A DNA stretch of 64,000 nucleotides. It comes from Rheinheimera texasensis DSM 17496. Its GTDB lineage: Bacteria > Pseudomonadota > Gammaproteobacteria > Enterobacterales > Alteromonadaceae. The notes beneath the pieces are model-generated. The model had not been told where the DNA came from. It did not search any database and saw nothing but the letters and a program-made list of their open reading frames with translations. Shown in pieces: positions 51,779 to 61,553 of this stretch (positions are counted from its first letter, which is position 1; each line of letters opens with the position of its first letter). Position numbers and translations under genes: made by a program. The stretch is from contig NZ_KL544006.1 in the NCBI RefSeq assembly GCF_000711985.1, forward strand, positions 304,179 to 368,178, in the 5' to 3' direction.

Positions 51779-53650
51779 TTACTCGTTATTTGAATCTAAA
51801 AACTGGCGGCACCATAGTTCAAAACACACCAGAGCAAATATTGGATAGGAATAATCTTCCCCCTTTAAATCTGCAGCAACCAGACGATTCACTGCAGCGG
51901 CATCGAATATCCCACGTTTATTGATAGATTCCTGACTAAGCACATCAGCAACTAAAGGCGCCAGGTCTGTTTTCAGCCATTGCCTTAACGGCGCACCAAA
52001 GCCAGATTTTGGACGGTAAATCACATCGTGGGGTAAAAGTTGTTCTGCCGCTTTCTTCAAAATCCATTTTCCTGTGCGCCCCTGTTGCTTCAAGTCTGCC
52101 GGGATCCGACTGGCGGTATTAATCACACGATGGTCAAGGAAAGGTACCCGAACTTCTACACCTGTAGCCATACTCATTTTATCGGTGTAGTTGAAGTTGT
52201 GGTCGACCAGGAAATAACGGCGCTCTAACATCAGCATTTTTTCAACTGCCGGAATTGCCGGGTCTGCCGGGATCTTTTCCAGCATAAAATCAAAGGGGCG
52301 TTCGGACAACTTGATTTCGGGGCGAAACAAACTGCGCGCCAGAGTGGGATCCAGCCAGAAAAAATATGATAACAGACGCTCAGCACCATCTAAATCGGCA
52401 TACTTAAACGCTTTGCTGATTCTGCGTGTCACATTCGAACTGTCCGGCAGCAGGCCCGTCGTCTGCTTTAATAGCTTCCGAACAGGCAACGGCAACCAAG
52501 ACCAGTAATTCTCTACCGACTGTGCATAATGGCGGCGATAGCCGGTGAACACATCGTCACCACCGGCGCCGGATAATAAGACTTTAATGCCCTGTTTACG
52601 GGCCATTTCGCAAATAAGTAATACGTTTATCGGCGCAGGATCAGCCTGAACCTCGTCCAGGTGATACACCATTTTCGGTAACAGACTGACAATATCTGGT
52701 GTCACCTTCAACACATGTAATGGCACACCAAGATGCTGCGCAACTTTGCGAGCGTAGGGCAAATCCGCTTCAAATCCGTCGGTATCACCAGTATCAATGG
52801 TGTAACAGTCCACAGGTTGCGCAGATTTTTCCGCCGCCATTGCGACAATCAGGCTGGAATCGAGGCCACCTGATAAAAAGGAACCGACAGGCACGTCAGC
52901 TACCAGCTGATCTGAGACTGATTGGCGCAGACTGTCGATAACGGCCCGACTATGAGATTCAACTGAACCTGGCCCCGGCTGATAAGCTGGCCAGTCCCAA
53001 TATTGAGTTATTTCACTCTGTCCGTTGACATCAACAGTCATGTAACATCCGGGCTCGAGCTTTTTTACTGCCCGGATTACAGTATGTGGACCCGGACTCC
53101 ACAAAAATACCAGAGTACGAAGTAAAGCATCATGATCCAGGTCGCGGGACACATCCTGGCAAGCCAGCAAAGATTTCATTTCGCTGGAAAAGAGTAATCC
53201 ATCAGGCGTAAAAGTGTAATACAGCGGTTTGACACCAAAATGGTCCCGCACTAACCAAAGCCGCTCAGTTTGCTGGTCCCAAATTGCGAATGAGAAAATC
53301 CCATTGACCTTAGACAACAGCTCTGCACCGTACTCAAGATAAAGGTTCAACAGGACTTCAGCATCACCATTGGAATTAAATTGATAGCCTTTTTCTAACA
53401 ACTGCTGTCGTAATAGCTGGTAATTGTAAATCTCACCATTAAAGACGATACAAAGACGTCCGGTGGTGTCCCACATGGGTTGATTACTGGCTTCAGACAA
53501 ATCTACGATGCTCAGACGGGTATGACCCAAATGAAGTTTGCCCTGACTGAACCACGACAAATTATCCGGCCCCCGGTGCGCGATGTTATGAACCATCTGT
53601 TCAATCAACGCCGGCGCAAAATTTCCGAGCGCCCCAGCAATACCACACAT
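51779..53650 (-). CDS. Asparagine synthase (glutamine-hydrolysing)
   Basis: AsnB-type protein of 623 residues. Cys2 is the N-terminal nucleophile of the glutaminase domain (MCGIAGALG), with HRGPD and FNGEIYNY. The synthetase domain carries the PP-loop SGGLDSSLIVAM. Copies in polysaccharide clusters are thought to amidate sugar acids rather than make asparagine. This role is inferred from context. Confidence 0.88.
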   Translation of the reverse strand: MCGIAGALGNFAPALIEQMVHNIAHRGPDNLSWFSQGKLHLGHTRLSIVDLSEASNQPMWDTTGRLCIVFNGEIYNYQLLRQQLLEKGYQFNSNGDAEVLLNLYLEYGAELLSKVNGIFSFAIWDQQTERLWLVRDHFGVKPLYYTFTPDGLLFSSEMKSLLACQDVSRDLDHDALLRTLVFLWSPGPHTVIRAVKKLEPGCYMTVDVNGQSEITQYWDWPAYQPGPGSVESHSRAVIDSLRQSVSDQLVADVPVGSFLSGGLDSSLIVAMAAEKSAQPVDCYTIDTGDTDGFEADLPYARKVAQHLGVPLHVLKVTPDIVSLLPKMVYHLDEVQADPAPINVLLICEMARKQGIKVLLSGAGGDDVFTGYRRHYAQSVENYWSWLPLPVRKLLKQTTGLLPDSSNVTRRISKAFKYADLDGAERLLSYFFWLDPTLARSLFRPEIKLSERPFDFMLEKIPADPAIPAVEKMLMLERRYFLVDHNFNYTDKMSMATGVEVRVPFLDHRVINTASRIPADLKQQGRTGKWILKKAAEQLLPHDVIYRPKSGFGAPLRQWLKTDLAPLVADVLSQESINKRGIFDAAAVNRLVAADLKGEDYSYPIFALVCFELWCRQFLDSNNE

Positions 53651-53664
53651 AATTAATCCTTAAT

Positions 53665-54501
53665 TCAGAAGTATTTACTTAATAAATATTGGTAAGATTT
53701 TACCTGTTCAGCACAGATAAACCGCCGCGATTCAGCTGAAGTCGAAGCATGTTCATTGTCATGGACGATGACCTTCGGGTAGTGTTGAATTTTCAGCTGG
53801 TGCAAAGCCGCTTCTTCAGCGACAAATAACTCCTCACCAAACAGAAAACGCGGATAATTCAAAGAAGCGCCCGCAGCTACATAAGCCTTTGTAAAAATGA
53901 TAAAGGAACCATGGGGTGAATAGACATAGGGGCTCTGAGCAACAGGCTTAGGCTGCTGACAGTTTCTTTTGGCCTTTACATCATAAGCTGCTGCGTACCA
54001 ACGGAATAACAGCGGCGAGCGAAACAATAGGCTGAGCAACCATAATTTGCGTCGGGCAGGACGTTCCAGTTTCTGCGGATTAATGTCACCACCGGAATAT
54101 CGCGACAGAATACAAGGGGCTATAACTCCTACATCTTGTGCGAAATCCGCCTGAGCCAATTGGCTAAAAAAGCTTGTGTCCACTTCCAAATCAACATTAG
54201 AAACAATCACATAGTCATAATCAGCAAGTTGCGCTGCAACCGCAGGTACTTCAGTAAGACCGCGGTAAAACCCTGGAAAATAACCAACGTTATTATTCTT
54301 CAGATAATGAAACTGAAAAAACTCCGTCGAAGCGGCCTGATCAAAATAGTCAGCGACCTCAGTTTTGGTTGAGTTGTCACTCAACACAAAATCAACATGA
54401 ACCTGGGTTTGTCCCTGCAGAGATGCCTGCACACTCTCAACAAGTTTCTTTGCATAACCATAAGAGTTGTAGCAAATACTAACCATGCATACTTTTTTCA
54501 A
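53665..54501 (-). CDS. GT2-like glycosyltransferase
   Basis: Protein of 278 residues. I choose a TTG start at 54501, because AGAGG stands five bases upstream and the family begins KKVCMVSICYNSYG; a TTG at 54519 and an ATG at 54486 are alternatives. FVLSDNSTKTEV and the VSNVDLEVD metal-site region resemble rhamnosyltransferase-type GT2 enzymes. With rfbBACD in the same operon, transfer of rhamnose is a reasonable guess. Confidence 0.75.
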   Translation of the reverse strand: MKKVCMVSICYNSYGYAKKLVESVQASLQGQTQVHVDFVLSDNSTKTEVADYFDQAASTEFFQFHYLKNNNVGYFPGFYRGLTEVPAVAAQLADYDYVIVSNVDLEVDTSFFSQLAQADFAQDVGVIAPCILSRYSGGDINPQKLERPARRKLWLLSLLFRSPLLFRWYAAAYDVKAKRNCQQPKPVAQSPYVYSPHGSFIIFTKAYVAAGASLNYPRFLFGEELFVAEEAALHQLKIQHYPKVIVHDNEHASTSAESRRFICAEQVKSYQYLLSKYF

Positions 54502-54548
54502 TTGAACCTCTGAAAACAACCTGTAACGTTCTTCTTTTAGATTTGAAG

Positions 54549-55898
54549 CTACTTCTCCGGCGTGTCACCGCCGGCAAGCACATTTTTCGTGACATAAGTG
54601 ACTTTTGTATAAAAGAACCACATTGCTATTGGATAGCAAATAATAGAAACCGAAATGGACAGCCAGGTAAAACTGCTTGCTGCATAAGACTGATAGGCAA
54701 ACATAATAAAATGCGCGTACAACCCAATGTACACAAATTGTGCAGACGAAACCCGAATCAGGTAATAACAACCATAAATTCCAGCTCCACAAATAAACGC
54801 AAATATCAAGCTACCTAATAGGCTGAAATCAATAATCAAACCACGAAACATTGAATAGATGTTTGTTTGCATCACGTTAGGGATGTCAAAGAACTCACTG
54901 TAAATACCTATTGGTACGACCCTGTTGTCGCCAGCCATTTGAAAAATCGACATGAAGGTATAAAAGCCGACTTGAAAATTTGGTTGGTCGTAGCTAAACA
55001 ATGCATCGTCAAAATAACGGTGACTAAACCAGTCGGAAAATGCATACAGGTGACCACTGGAATAAGAGACAAAAAAATGAGACAGGCTAGCTAATACTGC
55101 ACTGGCATCTTCCGAATTACCACCAATTCTGGACATAAAAGAAATGACCAATACAGGTACAAAGATAGCGATACCAATCAACACGTAGCTGAAAAATTTG
55201 AATGAGAAAAAATCTCTTTTACCCTGGTAAATTTTAATAGAAAAAATTACCCCAAGAAAAAGAGCGATCGACAGGAAAATGATGCCTTTCGCGTTTTGCA
55301 CCAGCATAACGATTAATGATGGCGTGAACGACAGCAGCAAAATCAACGCAGCAGAACGTGCTGAACGGCTGAAATACCAAAGTCCGGCGCCGATTGCCAC
55401 CAAGGGGTAAGTTAAAGCCATTGCTGCTTTGGCGTAAAAACTTGGCACCAGTTCTTCGTTATAGCGCTTACCGGCATATTCGGCCGCTATTTTAACGAGC
55501 CCCTCATCGAGTATTCTGCTGAGCGTAATGCCCTGATCTTCCAGCGCCAGTACCATGAACGCGATCACCACAGCAGTAGTTGCTATAAAAAAACTGCGAA
55601 CCTGTCGGTTACTGAACATAGGACGGACAAGTTCATCTGGTCTCTCGATATAAGCCACATTTTTCCAGCGAAAAAACAGTCCGGGCAAACAGAGAAAGCA
55701 ACAAAATACAAAAATATACATTGTTGCAAATGGATTGACCGGGGAATTCCAGGCGGCCAACGCCGGAATAAATATGTATAAGAACCAGAAGAAACAGAAG
55801 ATAGACCCCGGGTTGTTCCAACTGCCCACAATTCGCTTGACGAAGCTCCCCAGTAACAGGATCAGCAGCGCGATAAACAGCGTCAGTGTTTTTAGCAT
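54549..55898 (-). CDS. Wzy-like O-antigen/exopolysaccharide polymerase
   Basis: Polytopic membrane protein of 449 residues with about eleven or twelve helices and a large periplasmic loop (FSDWFSHRYFDDALFSYDQPNFQVGFY). I use ATG 55898 (AGGAT upstream); a GTG at 55913 is possible. Wzy sequences are highly diverse, so the call rests on topology, size and position next to wzx, wzz and rfb genes. It would polymerise lipid-linked repeat units in the periplasm. Confidence 0.78.
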   Translation of the reverse strand: MLKTLTLFIALLILLLGSFVKRIVGSWNNPGSIFCFFWFLYIFIPALAAWNSPVNPFATMYIFVFCCFLCLPGLFFRWKNVAYIERPDELVRPMFSNRQVRSFFIATTAVVIAFMVLALEDQGITLSRILDEGLVKIAAEYAGKRYNEELVPSFYAKAAMALTYPLVAIGAGLWYFSRSARSAALILLLSFTPSLIVMLVQNAKGIIFLSIALFLGVIFSIKIYQGKRDFFSFKFFSYVLIGIAIFVPVLVISFMSRIGGNSEDASAVLASLSHFFVSYSSGHLYAFSDWFSHRYFDDALFSYDQPNFQVGFYTFMSIFQMAGDNRVVPIGIYSEFFDIPNVMQTNIYSMFRGLIIDFSLLGSLIFAFICGAGIYGCYYLIRVSSAQFVYIGLYAHFIMFAYQSYAASSFTWLSISVSIICYPIAMWFFYTKVTYVTKNVLAGGDTPEK

Positions 55899-55905
55899 AT
55901 CCTGC

Positions 55906-57138
55906 TCAAGCACGGGTTACCTGCCGTATTTTTATAACTATCAGAATGGTTAACAGCATTTCTGCGAAAACAAAGGCCAGCGCAGCACCATATTGTTGCC
56001 CAATCGGCGCCAGTAAAGCGCAAAGCAATAATGAAATGACTCCGACCAGCAATAAACGTCGAGCCATAGCACGATCATACCCCAAATTATTCAGCCCCAC
56101 GACACCGTACATAAAGTTGACGACGCCAAATAACACTGCACCAGACATGATCGCCAGCAAGCTCAGCACACTCAAAAACTGTGAGGGTAAGAGCCCAAGG
56201 CCAGCCAACACAAAAGCTGCCAGAGCCCCGAGCCCCCCCGCAACCAACAGCAGCAGCAATTGGGGTCGTGTTGACTGGCGAATAACAGCAAAGGAAGCGT
56301 TCAAGGCGGCAGGATTGAGGAGACTGGCAATTTTGGCGTAGTAATGATCATTTAATGGCCGCGCCAACGCCTGTAACATACGGACATACTTTTCCGCTAT
56401 GGCATAAACCGAGACTGCATAAGGTGTTGCCAGTAAACTAAGCAGAAACACATTAGTGTTACGGTACAGAGTCACAGCAAGATTGCCAGTAAAAATAACA
56501 GAACCATCGCGAATCAATTGCACAGAGTCTGCCATGGCCGGCCAGCCATTCCGGGGTAATCTGACCATTAGCAACAAGCTCGCCAGCAGACCCGACAACA
56601 GATAGCTGCCTGCGGCAAGCCAGCTAGCCGTTTCAACATTAAGCTGCTGCTGGTTCTGCAGCCACCAAACTGCGCCCATAACCAGCAACCTGGAGATAAA
56701 TACCAACAGTGCCAGTGCCTTATTTTCCTGGCAGGCCTGAAAAAAGTAATTGTGCTGTAAAATCATCCCTAGCGGAAACAGCAGCCAAATCAGAAAAAAC
56801 GGTTCCAACGCTAAATTGTATGTTACGCCCAGTAAAACTAACGAACACAGCACAAACAACAGCAGCCGGGTTTGCAACACCTGATAAAAAATCTGTGCCT
56901 GCGCTTTATCATCTGAGGATGCTACTGCGGTGGCTACGGCTTTGACCTGGGTCACATCAAACGAATATAAACACAAAGTCAGCACATAAAATGCGATAAC
57001 TTCTGCCAGTACCAGTCTCGCAAAATCCTCACTACCCAGCGCCAGTAATAACCATGGCATCAGTACCAACGGAAACAGGGCGTTTCCGCCCTGATTGACC
57101 GCCAGCCAGAAAATATTGCGAAGGTCTTTAATAGTCAT
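55906..57138 (-). CDS. Wzx-like polysaccharide flippase
   Basis: Membrane protein of 410 residues with about twelve helices, of the oligosaccharidyl-lipid flippase (MOP) superfamily. FWLAVNQGGNALFPLVLMPWLLLALG at the N-terminus is typical of Wzx. It moves undecaprenyl-linked repeat units to the periplasm for Wzy. The start overlaps the rfbD stop by 11 bases. Confidence 0.85.
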   Translation of the reverse strand: MTIKDLRNIFWLAVNQGGNALFPLVLMPWLLLALGSEDFARLVLAEVIAFYVLTLCLYSFDVTQVKAVATAVASSDDKAQAQIFYQVLQTRLLLFVLCSLVLLGVTYNLALEPFFLIWLLFPLGMILQHNYFFQACQENKALALLVFISRLLVMGAVWWLQNQQQLNVETASWLAAGSYLLSGLLASLLLMVRLPRNGWPAMADSVQLIRDGSVIFTGNLAVTLYRNTNVFLLSLLATPYAVSVYAIAEKYVRMLQALARPLNDHYYAKIASLLNPAALNASFAVIRQSTRPQLLLLLVAGGLGALAAFVLAGLGLLPSQFLSVLSLLAIMSGAVLFGVVNFMYGVVGLNNLGYDRAMARRLLLVGVISLLLCALLAPIGQQYGAALAFVFAEMLLTILIVIKIRQVTRA

Positions 57139-58006
57139 TCAGCAGCTTGCACACAGTAGCTAAGGCTGGGGCGAGCAGCGGCATTGGGTAGTCAAACGCC
57201 TGTTCCGTCGATTGGCAATCCAACACGGAAAATGCAGGTCTGCGCGCCGGCGTTGGATAGTCTGCTGTCGTGATTGGCGATACAGAGGTATCGATAGAAC
57301 AACCAGCCTTAACCAAAGCATCTTTGATCATTAACGCGAATTGATACCAGCTCAGCGTGGTTGCATTACTGAAATGGTAAGTCCCCCAGGGGCAACTGCC
57401 TGCTTCAATCCGCGCCACCGCATGCAGAATAAAGTCAGCTAAATCGCCGGCGTAAGTGGGCCGGCCAAGCTGATCACTCACAACAGAAAGCTGATCGCGA
57501 CTGGTCATTAATCTGTGCATGGTTTTGACAAAATTCTGACCATATTCGCTAAATACCCAGGAAGTACGGATAATCAAATAAGCAGATGTGTGGCGGCAGA
57601 CCGCTTGTTCACCAGCAAGTTTACTGGTGCCATATACAGAAGTAGGACCGGTTTTATCGTCAGGCTGATAAGGACTTGTCGCTAGACCATCAAACACATA
57701 ATCCGTTGATACATGGATCAACGGGCATTCATACTTTTGACATAACATCGCCAACTGAAAGACTGCCTCGGCGTTGACGGCAAAGGCTATTTCAGCTTCA
57801 GTTTCAGCTTTATCAACCGCCGTATATGCAGCAGCATTGATCACGAGGTCAGGTTTCACTCGAGAAAAAATGTCGGCTAACATGGACGGTTGACTAAGAT
57901 CACAGTCACTGCGAGATAACGCCGTAACCTTGTGTCCAAGCCTGTTTGCGCGCGCCATCAAGCACTGACCGAGTTGGCCTGTAGCACCTGTCAGCAAAAT
58001 ATTCAT
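57128..58006 (-). CDS. rfbD: dTDP-4-dehydrorhamnose reductase
   Basis: RfbD/RmlD, 292 residues from ATG 58006, which overlaps the rfbC stop (ATGA); the frame to 58078 lies in rfbC. GATGQLGQ binds NAD(P)H, STDYVFDG and YGTSKLAGE are active-site motifs. It catalyses the last step of dTDP-L-rhamnose synthesis. The other three enzymes are encoded immediately upstream in the same transcript. Confidence 0.94.
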   Translation of the reverse strand: MNILLTGATGQLGQCLMARANRLGHKVTALSRSDCDLSQPSMLADIFSRVKPDLVINAAAYTAVDKAETEAEIAFAVNAEAVFQLAMLCQKYECPLIHVSTDYVFDGLATSPYQPDDKTGPTSVYGTSKLAGEQAVCRHTSAYLIIRTSWVFSEYGQNFVKTMHRLMTSRDQLSVVSDQLGRPTYAGDLADFILHAVARIEAGSCPWGTYHFSNATTLSWYQFALMIKDALVKAGCSIDTSVSPITTADYPTPARRPAFSVLDCQSTEQAFDYPMPLLAPALATVCKLLNDY

Positions 58007-58542
58007 ACCAGCAGATCTCCAAATGGTCGCGCTGCTGCATCTTTTGCTGACAATAATGGTTGAATGTTCAACGGCCACTCAATAGACAGCTGCGGGTCAT
58101 TCCAGCAGATTGAACCTTCGTCCGATGGATCATAGTAGTCCGTACATTTATACTCAAAATCAGCGAACTCGGACAACACCAAAAAACCATGAGCAAATCC
58201 AGGGGGGACCCAGAATTGGCGATGGTTTTGTTCAGACAAAATCACACCTTCCCATTTGCCAAATGTCTCCGAGTGCGGACGGATATCTACCGCAACATCA
58301 AAAACTTCTCCCCGAACCACTCGGACAAGTTTGCCCTGAGGCTTAGTTTTTTGGAAATGCAGGCCTCTGAGAACCCCATGGGCAGATCGCGAGTGGTTGT
58401 CCTGAACAAATGGCAGGTCGATACCCGCCTGTTGTTTGTAGCGTTCAGCCTGGAATGCCTCTAAGAAAAAGCCACGTTCATCACCAAACACTTTAGGCTC
58501 GATAATCAGACAGTCTTGAAGTTTGGTAGGGATCACTTTCAT
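58003..58542 (-). CDS. rfbC: dTDP-4-dehydrorhamnose 3,5-epimerase
   Basis: RfbC/RmlC, 179 residues, cupin fold. [16 protein letters not shown], the catalytic His in VLRGLHFQ, and [11 protein letters not shown] are complete. Third step of dTDP-L-rhamnose synthesis. It overlaps rfbA and rfbD by four bases each. Confidence 0.95.
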   Translation of the reverse strand: MKVIPTKLQDCLIIEPKVFGDERGFFLEAFQAERYKQQAGIDLPFVQDNHSRSAHGVLRGLHFQKTKPQGKLVRVVRGEVFDVAVDIRPHSETFGKWEGVILSEQNHRQFWVPPGFAHGFLVLSEFADFEYKCTDYYDPSDEGSICWNDPQLSIEWPLNIQPLLSAKDAAARPFGDLLV

Positions 58543-59420
58543 ATTTCACCATCCGCCAACTTTTGCAAATACTGTCCATAGCCGGTCTTTTTAAATTCTG
58601 CCGCGCGCTCCAGCAGCTCGTCCTTGCTTATCCACTGCTGTCGAAACGCAAGCTCTTCTAAACAAGCGACTTTGAGCCCCTGCCGATGCTCAATAGTCTG
58701 GACAAAATGACCAGCTTCTAACAATGAGTCGTGTGTTCCGGTATCAAGCCAAGCAAACCCGCGCCCAAGCAATGAAACGTTCAAATCTCCGCGTTTTAGG
58801 TAAGCCATGTTGATATCTGTAATTTCCAGCTCTCCGCGAGCAGAGGGCTTGATACTGCGAGCGATATCAATAACGTCATTATCGTAAAAATACAAACCGG
58901 TCACAGCAAAATTCGACCGGGGTTTTTGCGGTTTTTCTTCAATCGACAATACTTTGCCGTCACAATCAAACTCGACGACACCAAATCGTTCCGGATCCGT
59001 AACACGGTAGCCAAATACAGTGGCCCCCTGTTGCACCTTGACTGCCGCCTTTAGCTTGTCGCTAAAATGCTGACCATAAAAGATATTGTCGCCAAGAACC
59101 AAACAGACATTGTCCTGTCCGATAAATTCAGCACCGATGATAAAAGCCTGTGCCAAGCCATCTGGACTTGGCTGCTCCGCATAACCTAAATTCAAACCAT
59201 ATTGTCTGCCGTCTCCGAGCAAACGTTTAAAAGCAGGTAAATCTTCAGGAGTGGAAATAATCAAAATATCCTGAATACCCGCCAACATCAGCACGGACAG
59301 CGGATAAAAAATCATCGGTTTGTCATAAATTGGCAGCAGCTGTTTTGAAACCCCAAGGGTAATCGGATGCAAACGCGTGCCAGAGCCACCTGCGAGGACA
59401 ATTCCTTTATACTTTTTCAT
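58539..59420 (-). CDS. rfbA: Glucose-1-phosphate thymidylyltransferase
   Basis: RfbA/RmlA, 293 residues from ATG 59420, which has GGGAG at good spacing; an ATG two codons earlier has the ribosome site too close. [20 protein letters not shown] is the nucleotidyltransferase signature, and VLGDNIFYG binds the metal. First step of dTDP-L-rhamnose synthesis. It overlaps rfbB by 14 bases. Confidence 0.95.
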   Translation of the reverse strand: MKKYKGIVLAGGSGTRLHPITLGVSKQLLPIYDKPMIFYPLSVLMLAGIQDILIISTPEDLPAFKRLLGDGRQYGLNLGYAEQPSPDGLAQAFIIGAEFIGQDNVCLVLGDNIFYGQHFSDKLKAAVKVQQGATVFGYRVTDPERFGVVEFDCDGKVLSIEEKPQKPRSNFAVTGLYFYDNDVIDIARSIKPSARGELEITDINMAYLKRGDLNVSLLGRGFAWLDTGTHDSLLEAGHFVQTIEHRQGLKVACLEELAFRQQWISKDELLERAAEFKKTGYGQYLQKLADGEI

Positions 59421-60492
59421 GACCATCTCCCTGGCCTAACCGTTCTAGTTTGTAACTGCCATTTAGCACTGCTTGCCACCACGGCTTATTTGATAAATAC
59501 CAGAACACTGTCTTACGTAATCCGCTTTCGAATGTCTCCTGCGGACGCCAACCCAATTCTCGTTCAATTTTACTGGCATCGATCGCGTATCTCAGGTCAT
59601 GCCCTGGACGGTCAGAAACAAAACGAATCAAATCACGGTAATGACTGACTCCTGTTGGTTTTTCAGGCGCAAGTTCTTCCAGCAGATCACAAATGAGTTC
59701 TACCACCTCGATATTCTGTTTTTCGTTATGACCACCAATGTTATACGTTTCGCCCACTACACCTTGACTAACTACCAGATATAAGGCGCGCGCATGATCT
59801 TCTACGTACAGCCAATCACGAATTTGAGTACCACGTCCATAGACTGGCAAATTCTTACCGGCTAGCGCGTTTAAAATAGTCAGGGGGATTAATTTCTCAG
59901 GAAAATGGTACGGACCATAGTTATTTGAGCAATTGGTCACAATGACCGGCAATCCATAAGTTCGTAACCAGGCGCGCGCCAGGTGGTCTGAACTCGCTTT
60001 ACTGGCAGAATAAGGGCTACTCGGCGCGTAAGGTGTCGTTTCGCAGAACAAGTCGTCGGTACCATGCAGGTCACCATAGACTTCATCGGTTGAGATATGA
60101 TGGAAACGAAATGCTGCTGCTCTATTTTCGTCAAGGCTTTTCCAATAGCTACGAGCAACCTCCAGCAAAGTATAGGTGCCCACTATGTTCGTTTGGATAA
60201 ATGCCGAAGGTCCATCTATGGAACGATCTACATGACTTTCAGCAGCAAGATGCATTACACAGTCAGGTTGAAATGATGCGAAAATCTCTGCCAGCGCAGC
60301 GGCATCACAAATATCCGCCTGACGGAACTGATATCTTGGAGACTTTTCAATACTTCCTAACGAGGCAAGATTACCAGCGTAAGTGAGCTTATCAAGATTC
60401 AAAACCGCATCTGATGTTTCATTAATGATATGCCGACAAACTGCAGAACCGATGAATCCGGCACCACCAGTCACTAAAATTTTTTTTGACAT
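59407..60492 (-). CDS. rfbB: dTDP-glucose 4,6-dehydratase
   Basis: RfbB/RmlB, 361 residues, extended [17 protein letters not shown] binds NAD, with STDEVYGDL and [10 protein letters not shown] forming the active site. Second step of dTDP-L-rhamnose synthesis. It heads the rfbBACD block, about 100 bases after wzz. Confidence 0.95.
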   Translation of the reverse strand: MSKKILVTGGAGFIGSAVCRHIINETSDAVLNLDKLTYAGNLASLGSIEKSPRYQFRQADICDAAALAEIFASFQPDCVMHLAAESHVDRSIDGPSAFIQTNIVGTYTLLEVARSYWKSLDENRAAAFRFHHISTDEVYGDLHGTDDLFCETTPYAPSSPYSASKASSDHLARAWLRTYGLPVIVTNCSNNYGPYHFPEKLIPLTILNALAGKNLPVYGRGTQIRDWLYVEDHARALYLVVSQGVVGETYNIGGHNEKQNIEVVELICDLLEELAPEKPTGVSHYRDLIRFVSDRPGHDLRYAIDASKIERELGWRPQETFESGLRKTVFWYLSNKPWWQAVLNGSYKLERLGQGDGHEKV

Positions 60493-60595
60493 AATTAACT
60501 CTAGTTCTATTTTGAAAGCTCAAAACTCAAATAACAATTTGAAATCAGAGCTTGAAGGTGACGACGATTTCGCATCTGCACCTTAATTATCTGAA

Positions 60596-61525
60596 TCAGC
60601 GACGCACAGCAGATGCCCGCAATAAAACCACAACAACACTGAGAAGAAAGCCAATCACTGTAAACAAAATAACGATTAGAGCCCGTTTCGGTTCAGACTT
60701 TTCCTCTGCTTCCAGCGGCGGATCAATAACTTTTAACGCGTACTCGTCACGAACATTAGCGAGTAATAACGTCTTTGTTTGCTCCTCGATCATTTTATAA
60801 AAAATTGACCGTAACTCAGTAAGATTCGTTTCAGAAGCCTTTACAGTTAAGTAATTGATACTTTTTTCTGCTTGCTTTTGATCTCGTACCCTGACCTCTT
60901 CATTGATATCGGTAATCATCGAATCAAGCCAACGGCGTGCAACAATCGGCGAAGGATGCGAAATAGAAATAGTGATAATTCCGGTAAGTTTGTCCTTACT
61001 AACCGCGAATATTTTGATAAATTCTTTGTGAAGTGTCTGACCAGACGGCTCAGGAGTAAGAGGAGCGTCAACTTTCCGCGTCCACTTTGAAATACTGTGG
61101 TCATAAACCGTGTTGTCATACCTCAGAGTACGGCTTATCGGATCCCAGGATTCTGCGGCCATCAGATCTATCGCAGCGTTATGCCTTTCTAGAAATCGAA
61201 TAATAAAGTCCTTCGATTTCAGAATATTCACAGCGAGCTCAGATTTATCCTCACCTTTACCTTTGCCTAAATTCACCCCAGCCATAGCGGCAAGACTACC
61301 TAACTGGCCGGTCATACCGATACCGGCGGTTTCATCTGCAGCAACTAATATCGCTTGAGATTTATAGATATCCGGTAGCAAAAGGCTATACCCAACAGCC
61401 ACGGCGGCAAATACAAAAGTTGTGATCAAAATAGTGTTTTTAGCAGCTAACAGCGTCGAGGCAATCCACGCAAAATTAATCTCACCACGCGAAGTTATCT
61501 GCACGTTATTTTGTGCGTCTTCCAT
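60596..61525 (-). CDS. Wzz-type polysaccharide chain-length determinant
   Basis: Protein of 309 residues from ATG 61525 with GGAG upstream; the frame to 61582 overlaps the export gene. Membrane helices flank a periplasmic helical domain: about 24-44 and near the C-terminus (IVILFTVIGFLLSVVVVLL), preceded by the Pro-rich VIDPPLEAEEKSEPKR motif of PF02706. No kinase domain follows, so it is a Wzz rather than a Wzc protein. It sets the glycan chain length made by Wzy. Confidence 0.88.
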   Translation of the reverse strand: MEDAQNNVQITSRGEINFAWIASTLLAAKNTILITTFVFAAVAVGYSLLLPDIYKSQAILVAADETAGIGMTGQLGSLAAMAGVNLGKGKGEDKSELAVNILKSKDFIIRFLERHNAAIDLMAAESWDPISRTLRYDNTVYDHSISKWTRKVDAPLTPEPSGQTLHKEFIKIFAVSKDKLTGIITISISHPSPIVARRWLDSMITDINEEVRVRDQKQAEKSINYLTVKASETNLTELRSIFYKMIEEQTKTLLLANVRDEYALKVIDPPLEAEEKSEPKRALIVILFTVIGFLLSVVVVLLRASAVRR

Positions 61526-61553
61526 AATATGGCTCTCCAAGTTGCTCAAAGCT

